Assembly (NCBI GenBank): GCA_023429545.1
Contig: JAEYUU010000351.1
Coordinates: forward strand, 1-5,549
Length of the DNA: 5,549 nucleotides
Direction of reading: 5' to 3'
Source: Verrucomicrobiota bacterium
GTDB lineage: Bacteria > Verrucomicrobiota > Verrucomicrobiia > Verrucomicrobiales > Verrucomicrobiaceae
In this document: one piece after another, positions 1-5,549 of the stretch
Layout of the letters: every line of letters begins with the position of its first letter
Numbering within the stretch: position 1 is the first letter of the stretch
Program-made: the position numbers and the translations under genes
The notes under the pieces: generated by a model
Database searches by the model: none
What the model was told of the DNA's origin: nothing
The model's input: only the letters and a program-made list of their open reading frames with translations

Positions 1-1820
1 TTCCAGCGGTACGTGAGCGGGAGGTCGCGCGGTGGCTCCTGTCCGCCAGGAAGAAGGGCGCCCTGCTGCTTTTTGCCGGCGCTTTTCCATTCTCACAGGA
101 GGAGGTGGTGCAGGAGCTTGCCGAAGGTCTGGGCCTGCGTGGTACTTGCCGGAAGGTCGAGGCACCCACCGAGGTCGCCATCGACACTTCCGCGGAGGGA
201 TTGGTAAATTTCGAGACGGCGGCCCTGCCTCGAAGCAGCGACTTCGTGCACTTGGGAGCGCCGGACGCTGCGAGGGTGTTACTTTCCCTGAAGGGGCGGA
301 ATGAGGAAGGAAGTCGTGTGCGATTCGACCCCATCTTTCTCACTTCATGGGGCGGCATGTGGCTGCACCCTTATGTGGTCCGTCGTGCTTCGGCGGACAG
401 CAGCCCATTCTATGCGGACCCTTACCGTTTCCTCGAGGAGTGGCTGAAGCCTCAGGGGATCTTCCCCGCGCCGGACACCAGCACGCGGGATGGTCGCCGC
501 ATTTTCTACTCACACATCGATGGCGACGGCTTCGCGTCCCTGGCGCAGTTCAAAGGGCGCCCGCTTTGCGCGGAACTCATCCGCGATCGGATTCTCAAGG
601 TCTTCCCGTTTCCCATCACGGTATCCGTCATCGAGTCGGAGATACGTGGTGAGTCCGCGGGGATTACCAAGGAGCCAGCCTTTGTCCAGGAGGTGGCGCG
701 TGAGATTTTTGCGCTGCCCAACGTGCAGGCGGCCTCTCACAGTTACAGCCATCCTTACATCTGGGAGCCGCAGGATCCGAACCCGGGCCGCTATGAGGAG
801 CCCTGCCTGGCCATGAAGGCGGGGCCAAAGTTTCCGGTGCTGGATCTTGCGAAGGAGATCCCCGGCTCGGTGAGGTACATCAATGAAAACCTGCTGCCCC
901 AGGGAAAGCGCTGCGATCTCTTCCTCTGGAGTGGAAACTGCAGGCCCGGCCCCGCTGCTCTGCGTACGGTGCGCGAGACTGGCCTGGAGAATCTAAACGG
1001 GGGCAACACCATCATCAGCCGCCTGTATCCCGGAATGGCAGGCATCGCGCCCCGCACCATCGAATGGGACGGCGAACTGCAGGTGAATGCATCGAATCAA
1101 AATGAGTTCATGTATGCGAACGGTTTCAACGGGCCCTTCTACGGCGGCTTTGCGGATGTCATCGATACCTTCGAACTCACGGAATCACCCCGCCGGGTGA
1201 AGCCGGTGAATGTGTACTACCATTTTTACAGCGCGACCTACCTCAGCTCGCTGCGTGCGCTGGAAAAGATCCACCACTGGGTTGCGGAGCAGAAATTGCA
1301 CAGCATCACCGCGCTCGAGTTTGTGAAGCTGACCAAGGACGCGCGCAAGACACGCATCATCACGCTGGGTCCGCGACACTGGCGTCTGGTGAATGGCGGC
1401 ATCTTGCGCACCTTCCGGCTGCCTGCGAGCGTCGGCGTGCCTGATGTGGCGCGTTCACGCGGCGTCACTGGGTGGACACGGCACGAAGATCAGATCTACA
1501 TCCACACCCAGGGAAATCCCGAGACGGAACTGGTGATGGCAGATGCCGCCAATGTAACTCCACATCCTTACATGGAGCAGAGTTCCGCCGAGGTTCACTG
1601 GCAGACCTTCTCCCCCACGCGGCTGGACTTTGAGGTGCAGGATCTGCGCGCGGTGGAGGTCCACTTTGCCGGCCTCGCCAAGCAGGCCGTCTGCGACATC
1701 AGCATCAATGACCGCACCAAGCAGCATGTCGCCGATGCCTCCGGCCGTCTCAGGCTCACGCTGCCCACCCAGGCGCGCGTGCGTCTCAACCTTCCTTCTT
1801 CTGTTCATGCCCTCCGCTGA
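1..1820 (+). CDS. pelA: PelA-like polysaccharide deacetylase, 5'-partial (C-terminal 605 residues)
   Basis: The reading frame (first full codon at base 3) is open from the window edge to TGA at 1818-1820, so the N-terminus lies upstream. Residues count from base 3. Residues 1 to about 100 look like an alpha/beta domain, comparable to the middle domain of PelA. A conserved SWGGMWLHPYV segment (W116) leads into the deacetylase domain. There HIDGDGF supplies D173 and D175, and ASHSYSHPYIW supplies H246 and H250, matching the Asp/His/His metal site of the NodB/CE4 deacetylase superfamily. Further PelA-type segments are LWSGNCRPGP (309-318), NLNGGNT (330-336) and VNVYYHFYS (H407). From about residue 440 a probably beta-rich C-terminal domain follows (HWRLVNGG...LRTFRLP). 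In Pseudomonas, PelA deacetylates Pel, an N-acetylated galactosamine-rich polymer, in the periplasm and also has an N-terminal glycoside hydrolase. Whether that hydrolase exists here cannot be seen. The next gene overlaps this one and resembles pelB, supporting the assignment. Assigned from remembered motifs without a search; the deacetylase family is surer than the exact polymer. Confidence 0.85.
   Translation, partial: PAVREREVARWLLSARKKGALLLFAGAFPFSQEEVVQELAEGLGLRGTCRKVEAPTEVAIDTSAEGLVNFETAALPRSSDFVHLGAPDAARVLLSLKGRNEEGSRVRFDPIFLTSWGGMWLHPYVVRRASADSSPFYADPYRFLEEWLKPQGIFPAPDTSTRDGRRIFYSHIDGDGFASLAQFKGRPLCAELIRDRILKVFPFPITVSVIESEIRGESAGITKEPAFVQEVAREIFALPNVQAASHSYSHPYIWEPQDPNPGRYEEPCLAMKAGPKFPVLDLAKEIPGSVRYINENLLPQGKRCDLFLWSGNCRPGPAALRTVRETGLENLNGGNTIISRLYPGMAGIAPRTIEWDGELQVNASNQNEFMYANGFNGPFYGGFADVIDTFELTESPRRVKPVNVYYHFYSATYLSSLRALEKIHHWVAEQKLHSITALEFVKLTKDARKTRIITLGPRHWRLVNGGILRTFRLPASVGVPDVARSRGVTGWTRHEDQIYIHTQGNPETELVMADAANVTPHPYMEQSSAEVHWQTFSPTRLDFEVQDLRAVEVHFAGLAKQAVCDISINDRTKQHVADASGRLRLTLPTQARVRLNLPSSVHALR
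1807..1820 (+). other. 14-bp gene overlap (deacetylase stop / TPR scaffold start)
   Basis: The ATG of the TPR scaffold gene lies 14 bp before the end of the deacetylase gene, in a different frame. The 25 bases before this ATG are pyrimidine-rich (cttccttcttctgttc) and contain no GGAG-like ribosome binding site. Ribosomes finishing the deacetylase therefore probably re-initiate here, which would tie the amounts of the two partner proteins together. The overlap is seen directly; the coupling is inferred. Confidence 0.6.
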
Positions 1821-3969
1821 CAGCCATCTCAAAGGACCCATCCTGCCACTGCCCCTGGTCGGGCTGCTGGTGGGTGTGTGCCTGGGCGGCTCGTGGCTCA
1901 TGGTGCCCAAACAGGGCGAACTGGTTGAGCGGCTCTTCAAGGACAAGCAGTACGCACGGGTCGTGAGCATCCTGCAGGATGAGGCGCACGGCATGCGCTC
2001 CAGTGACATGAGTGCGCTCAGCACCATCGACGCAGCACAAATGTCCGCGCTGAGTCGTCTGCTGAGCCTCACCCCGCGCGAGCAGATCCGCACCATCTTC
2101 TCCTCCAGAAGCGCGCTCAAGTATGACGCGTACGTGCACAACATCGTGCTGACCGCAGTGCGCTACGTGGACGTTCTCTCCCCGGAAGAGGCGCACGACG
2201 TCATCCTGCCCGCAGTGGAACGCGTACCGGAAGAGCATCGTCTTGGCCTGCTCAGCGTGCTCGCACAAAATGCCCTGTCCGTGAGCCGGCCTGATCTCGC
2301 CGCGGAATCGCTCCATCTGGCAAGTGAATGCCCCGCATCTGGCTGGGACATCGTGCGAGAGATGGTGCAGTGCCATCGGTGGAACCACGATCCCCGGCAC
2401 GCGCGCGAGTTTCTGGCTGGCTGGCTGAAGACACACCGCAGCACGCTCGATGCCGCAGAAGTCGCTGAGACCGATGCATTGCAATTCACACTGGCCATGG
2501 AGTGCGGCGCGCCGGGAGATGCATTTGCGGTGTGCATGGATCAACTGCAAAGACTGGAACCCGCGGCGCCCATACCTTTGCTGCTGATGGAGAACGCCTA
2601 CCTCTCCGCCTTGCAGTCAGGACGCAGCGGCGCATTGCTCCCCTCGCTCCGTCGTTTCGTGCATGCCATGCCGGCATCACGCATGAGTCTTCAGGAGGTG
2701 CGGGCCGCAGCACAAACCACCGGGCAGGATCTGCCTGCCTATCAGAAGTGGGCCGCAATCCTCGCGCAGTGGAGCGACTGGAACCAGGACTTCGCCACGG
2801 CCTTCGAGCATCACCTGCGCCTCGCGGTGCTTGGCGACGCGGCGTCGCGCGACCGCTGCATAGCCCTCACGGACTACCTGGGACGCGCGGAGGATTGCAG
2901 CGAGCTTCTCCTCATCCTGGGTGATGTCCCGGATCATCCCGAGTATGCTCTCCTTCATGCCCGGCAGCTCGCGGAACTGGGACACGATGATGAAGCCAAG
3001 GCCGGCTACGAATCGTGGATCGCTCAGCACCCCAAAGATCGCGATGCTCGCTTCGACTACGCATGCCTGCTGGAGGACATGGGAGATGAACCCGGATCCC
3101 GCAAGGCCCTGGCCGCCATGCTGGAACAGTTCCCCAAAGATGTGCCTGCCATGCTGCGGCTGGCCACGGCCTGTGTCCGCGATGACGATCTTGCCGCGGC
3201 TCTCAGCCTGTATCAGCGCATCCCGGCAAGCGCCCACACCGTGGAGTCACTCGAGAACTACGAAATGGTGGCGGAGTCGTTGGACGATCAAGCCGCCCGA
3301 CTGCGGGCACTCCTTCTCGCTCGTGCGCGGACAAAGACGCCCTCCGTGGAGCTGCTGCTAAACCTGGCGGATGCCGCTGAAAGGGCATCCATGAAAGGTG
3401 AGGCCATTCCCATCTTGGAGGAAGGCGTGCAACTCCAGCCGCACAGCACGCGGCTGCGCCTCAGTCTGGCGGACGCATTGGCGCGCGCGGACCGCAGCGA
3501 AGATGCGGTGAAGGCACTCCTGCACACGCCCCTCAAGGACAGCCTTGAGGCCGTCTCCCTGCTGCTGGAGCTCACCCCGGTGATCCCAGACGCCAGCGAG
3601 GTCCTGAATTTCCTCGGCCATGATGTGGAGAAGAAATTTTCGTTGAGCGCGAGGCAGAGGCTGCAGCTCGCCGTACTGCACGCGAGAAACGATGGTCTCG
3701 ACGATGCGACGCGGCTCTTTGCCTCCGTGAAGGAGGGCCCCGACACCACCCGGATGATCGCCGAGGCCCGCAACTGGGCAGGTCAGCATGACGAAGCCGC
3801 GCGGCTCATGACCGCCCATGTGCAGACCAATCTGCGCTGCACCGCACAGGACTGGATTTTTCTCGGCGAACTCTGGGAACAGCTCGGCCGGTTGGATGAC
3901 GCGCAGAAGGCGTTCGACCACTCCCTCGCGCTACTCACGTCTGACCTTCCGGACACCGCGGCCAACTGA
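1807..3969 (+). CDS. PelB-like membrane-anchored TPR scaffold protein (no beta-barrel)
   Basis: This 720-residue protein starts at ATG 1807, the start that places a hydrophobic anchor at the N-terminus (residues about 11-33, PILPLPLVGLLVGVCLGGSW, then LMV). It is preceded by a short tail with one Lys and followed by KQGELVERLF, which resembles the start of PelB. Topology is probably cytoplasmic N-terminus, periplasmic body. The rest is helical. Residues 312-345 (QKW..IL.QWSDW...F..HLRLA) resemble PelB repeats. TPR-type repeats are clearest at about 378-475, including a 34-residue unit at 409-442, then at about 512-578 and a canonical one near the C-terminus (682-711, WIFLGELWEQLGRLDDAQKAF). 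In Pseudomonas the PelB TPR region binds PelA and guides the polymer; PelB then ends in an outer-membrane beta-barrel. This protein stops after a TPR, so no barrel is present. There is no clear Shine-Dalgarno before the start, and the 14-bp overlap with the deacetylase gene suggests translational coupling. TPR content and anchor are well supported; PelB identity is moderate. Confidence 0.75.
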   Translation: MPSADSHLKGPILPLPLVGLLVGVCLGGSWLMVPKQGELVERLFKDKQYARVVSILQDEAHGMRSSDMSALSTIDAAQMSALSRLLSLTPREQIRTIFSSRSALKYDAYVHNIVLTAVRYVDVLSPEEAHDVILPAVERVPEEHRLGLLSVLAQNALSVSRPDLAAESLHLASECPASGWDIVREMVQCHRWNHDPRHAREFLAGWLKTHRSTLDAAEVAETDALQFTLAMECGAPGDAFAVCMDQLQRLEPAAPIPLLLMENAYLSALQSGRSGALLPSLRRFVHAMPASRMSLQEVRAAAQTTGQDLPAYQKWAAILAQWSDWNQDFATAFEHHLRLAVLGDAASRDRCIALTDYLGRAEDCSELLLILGDVPDHPEYALLHARQLAELGHDDEAKAGYESWIAQHPKDRDARFDYACLLEDMGDEPGSRKALAAMLEQFPKDVPAMLRLATACVRDDDLAAALSLYQRIPASAHTVESLENYEMVAESLDDQAARLRALLLARARTKTPSVELLLNLADAAERASMKGEAIPILEEGVQLQPHSTRLRLSLADALARADRSEDAVKALLHTPLKDSLEAVSLLLELTPVIPDASEVLNFLGHDVEKKFSLSARQRLQLAVLHARNDGLDDATRLFASVKEGPDTTRMIAEARNWAGQHDEAARLMTAHVQTNLRCTAQDWIFLGELWEQLGRLDDAQKAFDHSLALLTSDLPDTAAN
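3531..3550 (+). repeat. Perfect 8-bp inverted repeat with a 4-nt loop, inside the TPR scaffold gene
   Basis: CCTCAAGG at 3531-3538 is followed by ACAG and then its exact reverse complement CCTTGAGG at 3543-3550. The stem cannot be extended outward (C opposite C). It codes for part of an ordinary stretch (PLKDSLEA) and has no T-run after it, so it is not an intrinsic terminator. It could form an mRNA hairpin, but chance is a reasonable explanation. Confidence 0.45.
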
Positions 3970-3981
3970 CGCCTCGCAACC

Positions 3982-5549
3982 ATGCAACCTCAACCGTCGC
4001 ACCTCATGCGCTTCACATGCTGCCTGCCGCTTCTGCTGCTGGGCACTGTGATGATGTCACTGTTGCCGGCACAGGTACAGCAGCTCAGCGACCTGCCGCT
4101 CACCCAGGGCGGTGTTGAGGTGCTGCGACCCATCCCCTTCTCCGAGCAGGAACTGCGGGTCATCCGCCACCTCGGTGTGTTGCCGACAGAGCGCCTCGTG
4201 GAATTGCTCGTGGTGTATGACAAGCTGAACAACGATGCCATGTGCTCGATCCTGGTCCGCCAGATTCTGAAGCGCGATCCCCAGAACGCAGAAGCCCTGC
4301 GCATCAGCGGGACCCTCAATCCCGACGAAGAAGTGCGACCCGCGAGCTATCTGGAGACCCTGTCACGCAGCCTTCTCGCAGGAAAGCCCGTCCACGATCC
4401 GGACGGCATAGCCGTGCAGGCCAATACCCTGATTCAGGAAAATCGGCCCGCCGAAGCCGTGGAGCTTCTGGAGGCATTGCGACGCATCAACTTTGACGGT
4501 CAGTCCTTCCCGTATGTGCAGGATCTGGCGGAAGCCTGCCAGGACGCGGGGCAATACGAGAAGGCCGCCGCTCTGTATCAGGACCGGATACAGGACCCCG
4601 GTGTTGCCCCGGGCGTCAAACAGGAGGCACACAAGTCGATGGCCGTGCTCGCCGTGCAGCAGCGCATTGCCTTCCTCCGCACGGAAGCCCTGCGCGATCC
4701 CGAAGCAGGCGTACGGTCCTCCGCCGAACTGCTCGGCTCCCACCCGGCAGATCCCCTGGTCATCGCGTTCCGTGTGGAATGCCTCAACAACGCCGGGAAG
4801 TTCGACAAGTCCGTCGAGCTTTTGGAGGAGTTGAGGGAACGCCAGACTGAAGGCCCCTTCGCCTATCTCGATTTGCTGGCCTTCACCCACTATGGCGCCA
4901 AGGACTTCTCCAGTGCGCGCCAGGCGTTTAAAGAGGTGAGCGAAGGCCAGTATCCGGAACAGACCCGCATTCTTGCCGCGCAGATGCTGGACGCCATCCG
5001 CATGGATGAAAAGCTCGAGAAAGGCAGCCTTGCTCTAAAGAAGAACGATCTCGCCGCCGCGAAGGAAATCCTGGCAGAACTTGAAAAGGAGTTCTCCAAG
5101 GCGCCGGATGTTTTTGCGTTCCGCTGCCTGATCGAAGCCAAGTCCGGACAATCTGCCGAGGTTCTTGAAAAGCTGCACGCTCTGAAGCAGGAGGCCGAAT
5201 CCAAAGGCGAAGTCTTCAAAGGCATGGACACGCTGGCGGATGTGCATCTCGAGCGCAAAGAATACGACCTCTCCATCTCCAGCTACGAGTCGATCGTCAA
5301 CAACCTCCGTTACGATGCACCCATGCGCGTGGAAGCGGCCAGAGACCTGGTCTTCGCCAGGCAGCAGAAGAAAATCGCGGCTGCCTACCGCGAGATCGAA
5401 AACGGCGACCTGAAGTCCGCGGAGAGCATCTACGCAGAACTCAAAAGCGAGGGTCCGGCATCACCTGAAGTGGAGCGCCTCGCTGCCGACCTGAAGCTTG
5501 GCCATGGCAAGGCTCGCGAGGCGCTGTCTGACTATCAACGGCTCAAGAG
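3982..5549 (+). CDS. Exported TPR-repeat protein, 3'-partial; possible second half of a split PelB-like exporter
   Basis: An open frame runs from ATG 3982 without a stop to the window end: 522 complete codons plus two bases. The N-terminus reads as a signal peptide: Arg10, a hydrophobic stretch at about 11-28 (FTCCLPLLLLGTVMMSLL), and a plausible signal peptidase I site after A30 (LPA/Q). A second ATG at 4006 (M9) would give a more typical 22-residue signal peptide and is an equally good start; neither has a convincing Shine-Dalgarno. The mature part is helical with degenerate TPR-like repeats, best seen at about 145-209 (NRPAEAVELLEAL, then LAEACQDAGQYEKAAALY), 255-320 (AGKFDKSVELLEEL, then AKDFSSARQAF), 350-390 (KKNDLAAAKEIL) and 465-520. 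It is rich in Lys and Glu from about 340. It starts 12 bp after the anchored TPR gene, so it is probably in the same operon. By inference it is a periplasmic or outer-membrane scaffold of the same export machine. A C-terminal beta-barrel, as in PelB, could lie beyond the window. No enzyme motif is seen. Confidence 0.8.
   Translation, partial: MQPQPSHLMRFTCCLPLLLLGTVMMSLLPAQVQQLSDLPLTQGGVEVLRPIPFSEQELRVIRHLGVLPTERLVELLVVYDKLNNDAMCSILVRQILKRDPQNAEALRISGTLNPDEEVRPASYLETLSRSLLAGKPVHDPDGIAVQANTLIQENRPAEAVELLEALRRINFDGQSFPYVQDLAEACQDAGQYEKAAALYQDRIQDPGVAPGVKQEAHKSMAVLAVQQRIAFLRTEALRDPEAGVRSSAELLGSHPADPLVIAFRVECLNNAGKFDKSVELLEELRERQTEGPFAYLDLLAFTHYGAKDFSSARQAFKEVSEGQYPEQTRILAAQMLDAIRMDEKLEKGSLALKKNDLAAAKEILAELEKEFSKAPDVFAFRCLIEAKSGQSAEVLEKLHALKQEAESKGEVFKGMDTLADVHLERKEYDLSISSYESIVNNLRYDAPMRVEAARDLVFARQQKKIAAAYREIENGDLKSAESIYAELKSEGPASPEVERLAADLKLGHGKAREALSDYQRLK

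Noticed and set aside
98..107. AGGAGG-like sequence just before GTG at 105, which would give a 571-residue start for the deacetylase
   Set aside because: The same frame is open back to the window edge and the upstream residues (KKGALLLFAGAFPFS) read as a continuous folded domain. The purines simply encode QEEVV. An internal start there would cut through a domain.
1630..1806. In-frame upstream extension of the TPR scaffold gene from ATG 1630
   Set aside because: It would overlap the deacetylase gene by nearly 200 bp, gives a Ser/Pro/Arg-rich composition typical of an out-of-frame shadow, and would bury the N-terminal membrane anchor inside the protein.
2413..2427. Short CTGG tandem repeat
   Set aside because: Fewer than four units, encoding an ordinary LAGWL stretch; no sign of a phase-variable tract.
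1455..2550. Two long minus-strand open frames (229 and 254 residues)
   Set aside because: They lie antisense to the deacetylase and scaffold genes, are rich in Cys, His and Arg, and show no domain pattern. Long antisense frames are common in GC-rich coding DNA.
2677..3921. Minus-strand open frames of 161-187 residues opposite the TPR scaffold gene
   Set aside because: The plus-strand frame shows coherent TPR repeats; the antisense translations show none and no start signals.
3982..4071. Lipoprotein signal in the third gene because of the Cys pair near the N-terminus
   Set aside because: The two Cys (C13, C14) come before the hydrophobic core rather than after it, so they cannot be a lipobox. 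An ordinary signal peptidase I site after LPA fits better.
4363..4890. Minus-strand open frame of 175 residues opposite the third gene
   Set aside because: The plus-strand frame from 3982 reads through the whole region with a signal peptide and TPR-like helices, so the antisense frame is a shadow.

Overview
The window looks like part of an exopolysaccharide modification and export operon of a Gram-negative bacterium. All three genes lie on the + strand and fill almost the whole window. They resemble the first two components of the Pel polysaccharide system: a PelA-like deacetylase, then a PelB-like TPR (tetratricopeptide repeat) scaffold that appears to be divided over two genes. The DNA is GC-rich by eye, with coding-type third positions throughout. 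The phylum cannot be fixed from this sequence. The divergence from proteobacterial Pel proteins and the two-gene scaffold suggest a non-proteobacterial diderm, perhaps Verrucomicrobiota or a relative, but this is a weak guess.

Layout: (1) bases 1-1820 hold the C-terminal 605 residues of a PelA-like protein whose N-terminus lies outside the window. It has an intact Asp/His/His metal-site signature of the NodB/CE4 deacetylase type and a beta-rich C-terminal domain. (2) Bases 1807-3969 encode a 720-residue protein with one N-terminal membrane anchor followed by helical, TPR-type repeats, resembling the N-terminal part of PelB. It overlaps the deacetylase gene by 14 bp. (3) Bases 3982-5549 encode at least 522 residues of a secreted TPR-type protein with a signal peptide. 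It begins 12 bp after the previous stop and is still open at the window end.

How they would work together: in Pseudomonas aeruginosa Pel, PelA partly deacetylates (and can hydrolyse) the polymer in the periplasm. The TPR region of PelB binds PelA and guides polymer to PelB's own C-terminal outer-membrane beta-barrel. By inference, the second gene here would be the inner-membrane-anchored periplasmic scaffold. The third would extend it toward, or contain, the outer-membrane part. The barrel itself, and any pelC, pelD, pelE, pelF or pelG equivalents, are not in this window.

There are no intergenic stretches long enough for a promoter or terminator. I see no RNA genes, CRISPR arrays, insertion sequences or attachment sites.
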